DNA of 64,000 nt from Aselliscus stoliczkanus (GCA_033961575.1 CM066737.1:66484771-66548770); one strand, 5' to 3'; numbered from the stretch's first letter, positions 1-11,895 are shown. Numbers and translations: made by a program. The notes: generated by a model from the letters alone, not told the origin.

Positions 1-1364
1 GATCTTGGCCAGCAAGTGATTCCTGTCTGCCTTGAGTTGGAACCTTCAAGTGGAAGAGATGCAAAAATTCTCAGGATATACAGAAATGGTCTGGGTCAAG
101 GGTTCCAGTCTAAGTCAGGACTATTTAAAGTGAAAACTTGAATCATACAAATTATGGAAATTCCCCTTCTCAAAGTAACATTTATATAACGAAATAAGCA
201 AATGGATTTTTATTGATTTACATTAGTAAGGGAGAAGACTATACCAACAATCATGAGATGATCTCTTTAGGAAAGAAAATATTTATGCTTATGAGTTTTC
301 ACATTTTTCATTAGTTGTGGACAAAGAAATATTAAATAAAGCTATTTCATAGAAGTTGTTGGGGAGGAAACAATTTTCCTCCTACCTTTCTAAGTCCTTC
401 TGGCTAGACTAATAACTAAATTAACATGAAACAGGTTAAAAGGAGAAAATATCCAAATTTATTATGTATGTACATACAAGGGTGCCATAAGAATATGGGA
501 CTAAGGACATATTGGGCAGTTAAGGCTTATAAGCTATCTTGAGCTAAGGACAAGGGGGAGGGAGGAGTTGTGGTTTGGGACTTTAAAGGGCAGGGAAGCA
601 ATTCACATGGAAATAGAAAAGAAATGTTTGGTAAATAGATGTTTGTTGGCCCATCTTTAACAATGGTACCCAGAGAGGACTTTGATCAAATGGGCCTTGT
701 TAGGTTCCTCCCTGTGTATTTCACTTGTTTCATATTTAACTATAGTTAACTATGATGATAATTCCCTTCTTGGAGCAGGTCCTCTATCTAAATTCTTTCA
801 GGCAGTTAGGGGGAAGGTCTAAGGTTTTTCCTGAGTCTTTCTTTTCTTAAAAATAACCAGCTTAAAATAATCAATATCCCAAAAGACATATGCTTGGGTG
901 GCAAACTCTGCTTCTCTTCTGAATCTTTAGGGCATAATGCCAGAAGCCGAATGAGTCTTTAGATTGGGTGATTTCATAAGGTAAGCGTTGATAGGTTCTG
1001 GGAGAGGAGATGGGTCCTGCCCAATGTATGGCATCTGACTGACTTGAGTAGCTGAGGCTGTAAACAGGGCTTTGCTAAAGATAGTTGGCTTGAGTGGGAG
1101 TATCTGATATTTACCTTGAGCCTTGGTGAACCTATAAAAAGAGAATGGAGTTCCATGCTTGCTACATAAAGAATTATCCTTGAATACACACACATACAAA
1201 AACACAAACACACACACTCACACACAGATTGAGGTGAGGTTCTGACAGAGGACAAAGTGTTATGGAAGTTACAGGACATTCAGCAATTGTAATTGTATAA
1301 ATGATGGGAGTGGTTATTCAAGTCATCCAGAGTTAGACATTGAAGAAATGAGGGGGGAACTATG
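1..1364. other. Non-coding sequence, no gene seen
   Basis: No open frame here looks like a protein-coding exon; the longest are short and low-complexity, and one is driven by a CA-rich stretch near 1187-1226. The part from about 358 to 910 has the texture of an old dispersed repeat, possibly an ancient LTR or MER-type element, but I cannot name a family and see no paired LTR or target-site duplication. Confidence 0.3.
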
Positions 1365-1681
1365 GATTATTTTAGATAGCTGCTTTTGGAAAGCCTCTTA
1401 GAAAGTGAAATTTGAGCTGAGATCTGAATACTGTGAAGGAGAGACCCTTTTAAATATTTGTGGTAAGAGTATTCTAGGCAAGTAAACCCAATAAAAATCA
1501 GTGTGGCTAGAGTAGAGTGAGCAAGGGGAAGATTGGTAGCAGATGAAATCTGAGAGTTAGACAGCAGCCAGATCTAACAGGGTCTTGAAAGCCATAGTAA
1601 ATTTTTTGTTTCTACTGTTTAGCTTATTGGGAAAGTATTAGCAGGTTTTGAGGAGAGGATTGACATGATCTGCCTTACATT

Positions 1682-1724
<43 letters not shown>

Positions 1725-1870
1725 TTTTTTGAGGGCAGTGTCACTGGCCCTCATATGTCGAACTGAACCGGGGCTGCTGGCTTCCCAAGCCAGCGCTTAA
1801 CCACCGCGCCACTCAGCCGGCCCATATTTTAAATAGACTACTCTAGCTGTTATGTTAAGAACAAATACAG
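1365..1870 (+). repeat. Ancient LINE (L2-like) fragment
   Basis: The wording of the sequence (for example TTTGAGCTGAGATCTGAATA, ATTCTAGGCA and TTGACATGATCTG) matches phrases I associate with very old L2-type repeats of placental mammals. The fragment is strongly diverged and is interrupted at 1681-1823 by a younger SINE. Family assignment is from memory and uncertain. Confidence 0.4.
1681..1823 (-). mobile_element. Short tRNA-derived SINE, family A
   Basis: Minus-strand copy of the commonest short SINE of the window, called family A here. Read on its own strand it starts GGGCCGGC, carries a tRNA-like segment with box A (GTGGCGCGGTGGTTAAGCGC type) and a degenerate box B, then the terminal inverted repeat GAGGGCCAGTG/ACACTGCCCTC and an A-rich tail. 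Here the tail is about 50 bp of (TTTA)n on the plus strand. Such elements are transcribed by RNA polymerase III and moved by L1 machinery. It sits inside an older LINE fragment. Confidence 0.9.
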
Positions 1871-2089
1871 GGAGACTAGTTAGGAGGTTTATCCATCAGA
1901 GTGCCAACAAGAAAATAATGGCATGATCTAAGGGATTCATTACAGCAATATTTAAAGGTGTGGGTAAGGTTAGGGAAACCAAAATGAGTTGGTGAAGCAC
2001 CCACTGAATGACAATAGTAGAAAGACATTACCATTCTGTGCTGGGTATTTTACATGTGTCTCTTCAAATCCACTCTTTTCCACCCAGCT

Positions 2090-2195
2090 ATTTTTTTTTC
2101 TGAGGGCAGTGTCACTGGCCCTCATATGTGGGACTGAACCGGGGCCGCTGGCTTCCCAAGTCAGCGCTTAACCACCGTGCCACTCAGCCAGCTCC
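2090..2195 (-). mobile_element. Short tRNA-derived SINE, family A
   Basis: Minus-strand family A SINE of about 105 bp. It is flanked by a perfect 11-bp target-site duplication, TCCACCCAGCT, at 2079-2089 and 2196-2206, which fixes both ends and shows L1-type target-primed insertion. It is close in sequence to the copy at 1681-1823. Confidence 0.92.
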
Positions 2196-2206
2196 TCCAC
2201 CCAGCT

Positions 2207-2989
2207 TTTTATCCTAAGAACATGATCTATATAAACTGCTTTCAACAAGCTACCTTGTCATGTAGTCTCTGTTTAGGTTCAGTGGATGGGTGACAATGGC
2301 AAAAAATCCAGGAAACAAGGGAAGCATAAGATGGAGGTATTTGTTCCCCCTGCTTTTCACCCCCTACTTCCCAACTCCCACTGGACCAAATTTTAGCAGT
2401 GGCTGCATTCCTCTGGGATCACAGGTACTTCTGGGAGCTCTTTACAGATCTTCCTCTTCTGGTTATTCTCTCTTACTAGATCAGTGGTTATACTTCATCC
2501 CTTGTTACTGTCCATATATCCTGACCACACCTTTGAATAGTCCCATGTAATAACACCCATGATTGAACTGCCTTCAGATTCCTCAATTTGAATGTGCTCT
2601 TTCCTACTGAGACCGATGTATCCTGGTTCTGAAGTGACAATGATAAAAAGTGTTACTGAAACATAGAGTTACAGCTGATGAGGATCTGTGATCCTAGAGA
2701 AATGTAGCCACTGTTGAAACCTTGGAATAGTAGGAAAGGAGTGCAGGTCATATATGTCCTGACTGATGTCCCTTTCTATCAGACAATCTCTTGTGAATGT
2801 CTCCCATTGGCTGAACCCAACTTGAAACTCAGGGGCAAGAGAGCCCAAGTAATGGTATTCATAGTAGTTAGCCCCTAATGTAGTAAATAGGGCTCAGAAA
2901 GGTAGAGAATGACTCTGAGAGAGGCAAGTGGATATTAACCACATCAGATAACTATTGCAGTAGCCTAGGTATAAAATACACAAGATGAT
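2207..2989. other. Non-coding sequence, no gene seen
   Basis: No repeat, RNA gene or exon-like reading frame can be supported. The 86-codon frame at 2290-2550 has no recognisable motif. Confidence 0.35.
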
Positions 2990-3335
2990 TACAAATCGCG
3001 ATGGGAACTATGAAAGAAATAAATCTGGTGATGATACAGAGTAACAGGAAGAGGCTATTTTCAAGAAAGATGGTCAGAGAAAGTCTTTTTCAGAGGTGGC
3101 CTTTGCGCTAAGTCTGGAATGAGAATGAGCAAGTTTTGCACAGAGCTTGAAGAATACTCTACGCAGAGGGGACTCTAAGGGCAAAGAGCTGGTGGTAGAA
3201 AATGTATTGGAACTGCTTTAGGTCCTTGAGATAGTGTTGAACCAAACAAAGGCCTTGCCTTCATGGAATTTAAATTCTAATGAGGGTGACAGAGATTAGA
3301 TAACTAAGAGATTAATCTGTAGAAAAATGTCAGAT
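2990..3335. repeat. Ancient LINE (L2-like) remnants, rearranged
   Basis: Two blocks resemble the same old LINE class as 1365-1870: about 3040-3200 (AGGAAGAGGCTATTTTCAAG, then TCAGAGGTGGCC) and about 3245-3310 (GGCCTTGCCTTCATGGAATT). In the family as I recall it, the second block lies upstream of the first, so the order here suggests two separate or rearranged pieces. Orientation and family are uncertain. Confidence 0.3.
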
Positions 3336-3935
3336 AGTAATGTGTTGGGGAGTGTGACGGTTCCCGTGTAAAGCGCCTGTGACTCTGGGAGCTGGAAGAA
3401 GATGCGTGGAGCCAAAGGCAGAGTAGACATACTTTATCCACTGGCTCTTTAAGGTACCACCCGCCTTATACAATGGCCAGGCTTTATACTGTGCAGGAAC
3501 AATAGTGGCTCATAGCCGAAATGCTTACATAAGGCATATAAATAGTGACATCATCAAAGATGGACGGTGCCTGCACAACACTCTAGCTTCTTTACCGCCA
3601 CGGCAATTCTGCCCGCAGCCCAGGGAGGGAGCTTGATGGTCTCCTTTTCCTCCACATAATGAGTCCTATGGCTAAAAATAAAATTGGGCAAAGGGATAGA
3701 GAATAATAAACGTGGTGGTAACTCTATTTGGGTGGTCAGGGATGGCCTTTCTGAAAATACTACATTTGAGCAAATTATAACATTAGGGACAAGTTCAATT
3801 AAAATTACCGAACTAGCCACAGTCATAAATATAGAAATCAGAAATTGTGAAAAAAAACTACAAGCAAATCCAAAGAGTTTGCTGTTAGAAATGCAATTGA
3901 TCAAAGCTTTTCTTACTACTTCAAAGCAGTTAGAG
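3336..3935. other. Unassigned sequence
   Basis: The first half (about 3350-3600) is somewhat GC-richer than its surroundings and contains a TATAAA-like string near 3538. It could be a solo LTR or a gene remnant, but no matching second copy, target-site duplication or motif supports either. The overlapping open frames on the two strands show nothing recognisable. Confidence 0.25.
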
Positions 3936-4109
3936 CAGTGGTTCTCAGCTGGCTGCACATTTGAATCAACTGGAAATTTTTAAAATTTACTGATGTCTGG
4001 GTCTCACCCATAGGAATTGATTTCATTGGACTGGAGAACTGCCTGGAAATTTGGGTTTTTAAAAGCTCCCCAGTCAATTATATTGTGCAGCCAAGGCTGA
4101 GAATCATTG
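3936..4109 (+). mobile_element. MER5A-like hAT-Charlie DNA transposon remnant
   Basis: The sequence starts CAGTGGTTCTCA, contains CACATTTGAATCAACTGG, GTCTGGGTCTCACCC and AAAAGCTCCCCAGT in the expected order, and ends in the matching inverted terminal repeat GGCTGAGAATCATTG. This is the layout of MER5A, a 190-bp non-autonomous hAT-Charlie element shared by placental mammals. Length is near full and divergence is high, as expected for its age. Confidence 0.85.
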
Positions 4110-5608
4110 AATTCTAAAGGATTCAAGGAACTACACCTGAAATTGATATATTTAATGTTAATCACTTCTCCCAATTCCAATCTGCTTTCTGATGTAGTTA
4201 CTAATCATAAGTACACCAAAATGTCGGCAAAGTCTGTAGAAGGATATGAAGACATTTAGATAATTATCTTGAACAATAAAGTATTAGCTACACTGCAAAC
4301 TTTCTCTTTCAAGCACAGAAGCAATTACATTGAAGCAACACCTAATGCTGAAGATTGTTTCCACGTGTCTAGAATATCCTAAATGATGTCTACTTCTATT
4401 TATTCAGATCCAAAAGACCAAGACAATCATCTTTATCCATCTTACACTTATTGTTCTTCATCTTGAGTTATTTCAGGGGCTTTAAGGACTTGTGTTCATT
4501 TGTATCTTTCAAAAATTTTTGCACCAGTTGAAAACTCAAAATAGTCTAGTCTACAAGAGGTCTTTTTTTTTCAAGAGAAAAAAAATGAAGCTGTTCTTTT
4601 TCACCCAAGATCCAAACGCTGGAGTCCAGATGGCTAAAGCATCATTTCAGACGAGTCATCTGGCACACTACGAGCATGTGCAGTTTTCCAAGTCTTTTTC
4701 ACATGCTCAGAGAAAAGTGACTTGAAGAGAGACAGCACCTGGTTTAAACTTGCATCATTAGCTCTAACTTTCTGAGTAATCATCTCAATCAGCCATAGGA
4801 TAGAAAGTAAATTGACTCTAATATTCCAGTGGGTGGGAGGAAAAGATAGAAAACAGCTGTTTTTCTATAGTCTTCTTAAACCGGTAGATTCATTGAAAGC
4901 TTTCTGATATTTCAGAAACATGTCCAGGGTATACTACAAACTAAATAAATGAGGCAGTCTGCTATTAGTGTCTCTATTCAACTAAATGCTTGCTCTAAAT
5001 GCTTGCTGCCAAGAAAGTAACATAAAACTATATTTTAAGGTATACCATGAACACGTCTTCAGCGATGTTTTCAAGAGAGATCCTATGATTATTTTGAATA
5101 AAAGGGAAAACTCATCATCACAAATGTGCTTTGATGTCAAAAGGAGTGAAGTTTGGAAATGTAAAGATACAATTAGTCCCAAGAGTACCCGTTGTAGTCT
5201 TAAAAATGTCAGATATAGACTACTTATTTTTAAAAGAATTAATAACATTTCTTTTTCAAGAGAGTTAATTGAAAGGAAGTCTGTGGGGTGTTTTTTTTTT
5301 CCGTTCAAAGAATATTTTGAGTTTAGTAAAATGCTAAGGCTTTTTTTTTCCTTTTGTTTTTCTGACTGCATTTCTCTCTTGCTGTGCAAAAAAGACATGG
5401 TGCAGCTAAACAACTGGACTCTCTAGCTTTTTTTCCCCATCTCTTTTCCTGGTATCTAAGATTTTCCCAATTCATCCAGAACATTAACTAAAATCTGTAA
5501 CCATGTTCAAAACAAAATATACTTTAGAAATAGTTTTTCTTCTACTACCTCACAGTAATAGGGGCATCTGCTCAAGAAAATTAGCAATTACTGATCATTT
5601 ATTCATTT
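4110..5608. other. Non-coding sequence, no gene seen
   Basis: AT-rich sequence without an identifiable repeat or gene. Opposing frames at 4982-5426 (143 and 146 codons) overlap on both strands and have no recognisable motif, so I treat them as chance open frames. Confidence 0.35.
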
Positions 5609-5626
5609 CTATTATTTTTATTTTAT

Positions 5627-5730
5627 TTATTTATTTTGAGGGAAGTATCACTGGCCCTCATATGTGGGACCAGAACTGGGGCCGCTGGCTTCCCAAGCCA
5701 GCGCTCAACCACCGCGTCACTCGGCCAGCC
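5627..5730 (-). mobile_element. Short tRNA-derived SINE, family A
   Basis: Minus-strand family A SINE with a perfect 18-bp target-site duplication, CTATTATTTTTATTTTAT, at 5609-5626 and 5731-5748. It inserted into an older MIR element that continues to its right. The terminal inverted repeat is slightly decayed (GAGGGAAGTATC on the plus strand). Confidence 0.93.
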
Positions 5731-5885
5731 CTATTATTTTTATTTTATAGGTGAGAAAACTAAGACTCAGAAAACCTATCTTGTCCAAGGTCACAGTCAG
5801 CAACTGGTGGAAATAATACTCAAACTCAGATCAAATGGACTCCAAAGCCCAAATTCATGCTCCTTCTATTGCTCCACATTGTCTT
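5731..5885 (+). mobile_element. MIR SINE fragment
   Basis: The order GGTGAGAAAACTAAGACTCAG, CTTGTCCAAGGTCACAGTCA, ACTCAAACTCAGATC and CTCCAAAGCCCA is that of the core and 3' part of MIR, an ancient tRNA-derived mammalian SINE. The family A SINE at 5627-5730 interrupts it. Confidence 0.8.
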
Positions 5886-6939
5886 TGGATCCATTTTTAA
5901 TCTCACTGGCAGGCTGTAGGTGGACTGAAAGGGAAGCAGTAGGGACATAAATACATACCACTCTTGGAATTCTTAAATTGATTCTGATTTAATCCCCTAC
6001 CAGATATATGTATCCTGTATTGTTGTCATATATTAGTTAGTGTTATAAGGTCCTATTTCCTTTCTTTGCTTTCAATGCCAGTTGTATTTGTCCACTGCAT
6101 CTTTTACAATGAAAATCTTAAATCTTTCACTTTTTTTCTCTCTATTGTCTCCAACAAAATTGAGGTCTCAGTTAATTCATACACTATTAATTGTAGTTCT
6201 TTTGTATGTTCATTTATTAGAATAAAGGCTGTAGTATTTGATAAAGACATGTATGTGCAAACACACTATTTCCTTCAAATTTGAGTGAAACCAGTAGGAT
6301 TATATTAAGAGAAGTGATCATCAGTAGATCCAACTATATCTAGACATCCTATGCTCTGCATTAATTACTGAAGTTTTCATGAAGAAAAAAAATAAATGTT
6401 CTATTTAATAACTTTCCAGGAATTCAAACAGCATACCTGAACATAATTATGTCAATTACTAATAAGTTAGTATTCTGCGTCATATGACTATATTAAAAAT
6501 AGCGAATTTGTGTTAAACACTAAAATTTTCTAATGATATATAATGCCAAAAAATTAATATTGCTGTATCAAATCAGTTCTTTTCAAACACAAATTTTTTT
6601 TGTGTAAGCTAGAGTGAATAAAATTAAATATTTGTCTAGATTAATAATAAACTTTAGTTACAAAATATGTGACTGTTTTATAAATAAAAATCAAAATTCA
6701 CAATGGAATATTACAAATATTCACACGGCAAGGTTCTAAAGTGTTGCATATGTTGATGTTTCAAACAAAAAGTTGATTATAAACAAAGCTGCAACCATAT
6801 TACCTTGCAGCAATCATGACAAGGAGACACATTCTTATCTGATCATTTTTATAGTATCACAGTTTTTTCCCTAATTCAATAACATCATTCTAGGTTTTTA
6901 ATTTTTTTCTTTCACACTTTTCAAAGTTGCTATGAATTT
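5886..6939. other. Non-coding sequence, no gene seen
   Basis: AT-rich sequence, perhaps including very old LINE pieces. No specific family or gene can be supported. Confidence 0.3.
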
Positions 6940-6989
6940 ACGGCCTGTTTAGCTGTGGTAAACCCACACAGCTAATTTTATTTTTTATA

Positions 6990-7790
6990 TGAATAGCAGA
7001 GTCACATGTTTCAAAATTCAAAAAATGAAAAGTCTTGTAACGCAAATTTTCTGTTTCTGTCCCCAGTTACCCTACTTCCTCATATGCTACAAATGTTATT
7101 ATTACTTGGTTTATGTCATTCTAGTAATATTTTACTTCAAATAAAAGCAAGCTTATATTTAAATATCTTAATCTCATTCCCCATCTTTTTTACACAAGTG
7201 GCAGTATACTAATCATGCTATTCTGTACCCACTTTTTCTACTTAATATATTTTGGAGATCTCTCCAGATCAACACATAAAGTACTACCTCCACTATATTT
7301 TATGTTTGTACAATGTTCCATTATACAGATATATCACAATTTATTTAACCAATACTCTCTTGATTGCAATGAATAACATTTTATTTTTTTTATTTTTATT
7401 TATTTATTTATTTATTTTTTTTTTAGCTGAGCCATCCTGCCACCTGTTGGCAGCTCAATGACAACTCAGCTTGGGCTGGCCTCGAACAGCTGTTGCTCAG
7501 AGCTCAGCTCGTACTCTTGAGCGAGCTCTTAGCCAACTGAGCCACTCGGCCGGCCCATGAATAACTTTTTATAGTAGGCATTTCATACATGTATATTTAT
7601 GGAATAAATTCTTTGAAGAAAATTGCTGGATATAAGGTTAAATGCAATTGCAACTTGTCAAGTTGTTTTCCATAGATGTTGCCTCAATTAATACTCTCTA
7701 TAGTACTGTATGAGAGTCTGTTCCTCACCCTGAAGGCAACACATCTTTGCCAGTTTTATAACTAAATCCTTCAATTGCTCATCTAAAACT
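6990..7790 (-). mobile_element. Old L1 3' fragment, split by a SINE
   Basis: The minus strand carries decayed 3' L1 sequence. On the plus strand this reads as phrases such as TATTTTGGAGATCTCTCCAG, CAATTTATTTAACCAATACT, GAATAAATTCTTTGAAGAAA and TACTGTATGAGAGTCTGTTC, which correspond to the L1 ORF2 C-terminal region and 3'UTR. A family B SINE at 7379-7556 lies inside it. It is an old L1M-type copy with no open frame. Confidence 0.6.
7379..7556 (-). mobile_element. Monomeric tRNA-derived SINE, family B
   Basis: Minus-strand copy of a second SINE family, called B here. On its own strand it starts GGGCCGGCCGAGTGGCTCAG, passes through GAGCTCGCTCAAGAGTACGA and ends at GGCAGGATGGCTCAGCT before the A tail. 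The near-duplicate ATGAATAACATTTTAT/ATGAATAACTTTTTAT at 7369-7384 and 7557-7572 is the target-site duplication. It is about half the length of the dimeric copies at 21917 and 40189. Confidence 0.85.
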
Positions 7791-7801
7791 TTAGAACCAT
7801 C

Positions 7802-7919
7802 GGGCCGGCCGAGTGGCGTGGTGGTTAAGCGCTGGCTTTGGAAGCCAGCGGCCCCGGTTCAGTCCCACATATGACGGCCCATGACACTTCCCTCAAACAA
7901 ATAAAAATAAAAAATAAAT
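7802..7919 (+). mobile_element. Short tRNA-derived SINE, family A
   Basis: Plus-strand family A SINE running GGGCCGGCCGAGTGGCG to CATGACACTTCCCTC, followed by an A-rich tail. The flanks AAAACTTTAGAACCATC and AAAATTTTAGAACCATC (about 7786-7802 and 7920-7937) form a target-site duplication with one mismatch. Confidence 0.92.
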
Positions 7920-7937
7920 AAAATTTTAGAACCATCT

Positions 7938-10150
7938 TTGACAACACAAATGAAAAACATTTATACATCACATGAAATTTATCAGACCCTCTTATTGACT
8001 CTACATTCAAACTATATAGATGATCTGACCACTTCTTACCACCACCACCCTGGTCCACGCAACCATCAATCCCTATTTGGATAGTTGCAATTGACTCATT
8101 ATTGGCCTCCTTGTATGTCTCAACCCCCTACACACTCCTCTCCTTAGAATATCTGAAATCATCTTTTGAAAATCTAAGCCTAATCATATAAATTCCTTGT
8201 GGAAGAACCCTTTACTTGCTTGCAATATTACTCAGAACAATAGTCAGTCTTTTAAAGGCCACTGTTTGATTTGGATATTTGTAAGGAACAAATCTAGCTC
8301 TTATTCCTCTCTTGGTCCACCTGAGTTTTTACCTCAGTTTCTCTTTGATCTCTGCTTGTTTCTTCTGTTTTTCTATGCAGATCTCCATTCTTCTCATCAA
8401 TGCACATGACCTAAGCATTGACATCCCAGTTCTTTTAAAGATTTTCCAATTAGCAGTCTACAAATTGATTAGTTTAAATTATAAGGAAAGAATTATATTG
8501 TCTTGCCTATGATGGAAAGAGGGTGTCGATTTGGCATATGTTGGTGAAAACACTCTCTAAGCTGGGATATTAAGGTGACTTCCAAAGGAAGGGACATGGA
8601 TTCAGTAGACATTCTTCACATGTTCACCACAACCTGAAAGATACCAAAAAATAATAATCCCTTCCATAATTCTAACATCTTTTCAATTAAAACTTTGTCA
8701 TATCTTATACAGATCTCTCAGAAAACCTTTATATTTTCTGATGTTCTTATCTTAAAAGGGGAAGTGTCATAGAAAAATAAGGATTTGAATTGATTCGGCA
8801 AAAGAACAATAGCCTTAAGACTAGAGAAGGTTCATTTGATTTTTATAACCTCCACTGACCATATGAATTGATGACCACTAATATGACAAAATATACTGTG
8901 TGTCTGATTTTCACAAAAATGTGTAAGAAACTCACTGACTTTTGCAGTGTGGTTTTGGTATAATGTTGCCTAGATTTAGGGGGAATGAAGAGAGATGATC
9001 TTTGCAAGTCATTCCTGATCCCACTGCTTTAGTGATAGTCTAAAAGATGTGTTCTGAAATGATTAATATATACAAAAGTATAAATAATGATTAAATACAC
9101 CTCCACTTACTAGCCTCGAAAATAAAATACCACAAATGCAGTTGAAAGTCCCTCTGTTCTCCTATGCAATTACTTTTCTCTCCAATTCCTGATATTTGTT
9201 TGCCCTCCTCCTGAAACCAGAGTAATCACTATTCTAAATTTCTTTTTATTATATATTTTTTGGGGAAAAAGACAATTGTTTATAACTATAGGTTTATTTC
9301 CTCCTGCATCAGTCTATTTTATCAGAATGTACTTATCTTCCCTCCTTTTTAATTAAAAAAAATATCTTTTAAATTACACTTACTCACTTTTTACCATTAA
9401 AAACTTTAAAAAAAACCAAAGATATTACAATGAATTTTAATTTAAAAGAATAATTTCACATATTGGGTATTGTTTCCTTTTGCTCCCAGTTTAAATGAAA
9501 GGAGAGACTCAAGCAGTTTATTGGACTGACTGAGATTTATCTTTTCCACTTATTGGGAGAGATATGATAATTCAGGAGAGGAAATAAGAGGAGTTGGTAG
9601 TTGAAATTTTTTCTGTCCTGAGGGATTAATGAAATTTCTTATTCTAGCACTCCATATAAAAATTTTTTTTTTCCAGAATATAAGGACTTAGTTCCCATTT
9701 GTCTTTTTTCTTTTGGTAAAAGTTATATTTTTGGTTCTGCTTTGTTTCAAAATATATGTAATAATTGAAGATTATATTGTTTTGCATAAATATGGTATAT
9801 GGTTTTAAATCTTTGATTATTGGTTTGCATAATGGTTTAGTTCAGAAAACTTTTTATGGTAATTTCCTGTAGTTTTTAAAATATAAAAATGATCAATTTA
9901 CTAAACTGTTTAAATTACATTGCCATTATTTTCTTGGTTTGGCAAAAAAAAATCAGATTTCTATTTTTATATAATAATCAACAGATATAAAAAATAAATA
10001 TGTGCTTTACAGTTATGAAGAGGTATTATTATTATTATTACTATTATTATTATTATTGTCATGTCCTGTGAAAGGATATAATGAAGATATATTGTAGACA
10101 TTCCGAATTGGAATTTCCACATAAACAAGACCTCATTTGCTTCTGAACAT
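7938..10150. other. Non-coding sequence, no gene seen
   Basis: AT-rich sequence in which I recognise no gene or repeat family, apart from a short (ATT)n run at 10027-10058. Frames of 66-77 codons near 8000-8500 carry no motif. Confidence 0.35.
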
Positions 10151-10184
10151 TTTTTTTTTTAAGTTCCAAGAAACAAGGTCCTTG

Positions 10185-10740
10185 TCTGTTGCTATTTGTT
10201 TAAAAGATCTGACAATTATGTTCGTGAACTTGTTGCAGTGATGTTTCTAACCTATTTTGATATCAGAAGGATTATTCATTATGAATTTGTACCAACTGAA
10301 CAAGAAGTTAACCAATTTGACTATTTGACAGTGCTCAAAAGGCTGTGTGAAAAAATTAGATGACCTGAACTTTTCTCCAACAATTAATGGCTCTCACATG
10401 ATGACAATGCACCAGCTCACAGGGCACTGTCTGTGAGGGAGTTTTTAGCCAGTAAACAAAGAACTGTACTGGAACACCCTCCCTGCTCACCTGATCTGGC
10501 TCCCAATGACTTCTTTCTTTACCTGAAGATAAAATAAATATTGAAAGGAAGACATTTTGATGACATTCAGGACATCAAGGGTAATACAATGACATCTCTG
10601 ATGGCCATTCCAGAAAAAGAGTTCCAAAATTGCTTTGAAGGGTAAACTAGGCACTGGCATCAGTGCATAGCTTCCCAAGGGGAGTGCTTCAAAGGTGACC
10701 ATAGTGGTATTCAGCAATGAGGTACATAGCACTTTTCTTA
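10185..10740 (+). pseudogene. Decayed mariner transposase fragment
   Basis: Plus-strand translation, read with several stops, shows the hallmarks of a mariner transposase: an HYEFVP block, HDDNAPAHRA near 10403, and PPCSPDLAPNDFF near 10480-10520, then a typical mariner C-terminus (GRHFDDIQDI, FQNCFEG). The aspartates of DNAPAH and APND are 34 residues apart, fitting the D34D catalytic spacing of the family. The N-terminal DNA-binding part and the terminal inverted repeats are not visible. Mariner elements move by cut and paste at TA sites; this copy cannot make an active enzyme. Confidence 0.8.
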
Positions 10741-10839
10741 GTATGAGTTCACTAACTGAATTGTCAAACCTCATATGTTCCAACACACAATTTTCATTTC
10801 TGACCATATGGTAAAGTTTCCCTCTTTAAGATTGTCAAA

Positions 10840-10984
10840 GGGCCAGCCGAGTGGTTCAATTGGTTAAGAGCTCGCTCAAGAGTGCGAGCTGAGCTCTGAG
10901 CAACAGCAGTTCGATACCCAGCCCGAGCTGAGGTGCTGCTGAGCTTCCAACAGGTAGCAGGATGGCTCAGCTAAAAAAAAAAAA
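10840..10984 (+). mobile_element. Monomeric tRNA-derived SINE, family B
   Basis: Plus-strand family B SINE: GGGCCAGCCGAGTGGTTCAA, then GAGCTCGCTCAAGAGTGCGA, the box B-like GTTCGATACCC, and the end CAGGATGGCTCAGCT followed by about 12 A. It is collinear with the copy at 7379-7556, ending at the same point. Confidence 0.85.
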
Positions 10985-11770
10985 TTGGAGAGACAGAAAG
11001 GTAGATACAGAGAAGTACAATTTATGAAAGCAGTAAACCACAAGCAGAAACCTCCACAGGAACCAACACTGAAATAGAAAAACTGGCACTGAATTGATGA
11101 ATTACTGAAGGCTCAGTATGAACAACTCTGGGAACCCAGTCATAGGTGGGGTCCCCATACCTTTATGAGTTTTACCTCTAGGAACTTCACCAGGTTTTCA
11201 CCATGAATATTGCAGAAAAAACCCATGTGTTTCTGGAACAGAGAGTACAAAACCAACCATTTTGACATATGCCAGAGCATTCTGTTCTTCTAAAGGCCTT
11301 CCCTCAGAAGAAACTGTTTACCAGAATCTAACCTGTTGGGGTTTTATCAGAAGCTAACCTAACAAGGGGAAATAAAACACTCAAGTTTGTTTTCTCTAGC
11401 CTTCCATGTGGGAAAAGAGAAATACTCGACATCAGTCCCCTCCAGGCATCCTGTCCCAAATAAGGGAGTGGGGGAGATAAACTCAGAAGCATTGTTGAAG
11501 TTCAAACTTCCATAGCACAGGCTCAACCAAAGAAAGACCTAACCACGGGACTATAGAATGCTTCCCCTATCTCCACACCTTGTTACTATGTTACTAAAAG
11601 CCAATTTACAGCATTTCTTTTACTAAGTACATCATGTCCATCTTTCAACAAAAAATTAAAAGGCATACTAAAAGGCAAAAAAAAACGCAGGTTGAAGAGT
11701 GAGAAAGCATCAGACCCAGAGTCATATATGGCAGAAGGAAGAAATTAGGAATATTTTGTTATTATATTAT
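10985..11770 (+). mobile_element. Old L1 (L1M-type) 5'UTR fragment
   Basis: The segment contains strings I associate with the 5'UTR of ancient mammalian L1M elements, such as AAAGCAGTAAACCACAAGCA, CTCTGGGAACCCAGTCATAG, TCTGGAACAGAGAGTACAAA and the late TTCAACAAAAAATTAAAAGG. It has no coding capacity. Assignment is from memory. Confidence 0.55.
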
Positions 11771-11895
11771 ACTTGTACTACCCACGAAATGTTTTGGTGT
11801 TATTTGAAAGTCGATTTGGGTTGGTTGTAAATGATATAACAAACACTAGGGCAACCACTTAGAACAGTTTTAGTCTTGTCAATGATTTTTTTTTT

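Noticed and set aside
3336..3600. Solo endogenous-retrovirus LTR
   Set aside because: A TATAAA-like string and raised GC content are suggestive, but I found no second copy, no target-site duplication and no polyadenylation layout, so I leave it unassigned.
7802..7870. Functional tRNA gene
   Set aside because: The tRNA-like text is the head of the family A SINE: box B is degenerate, the acceptor stem does not close, and the unit continues into the SINE end and A tail. The same holds for the other SINE heads.
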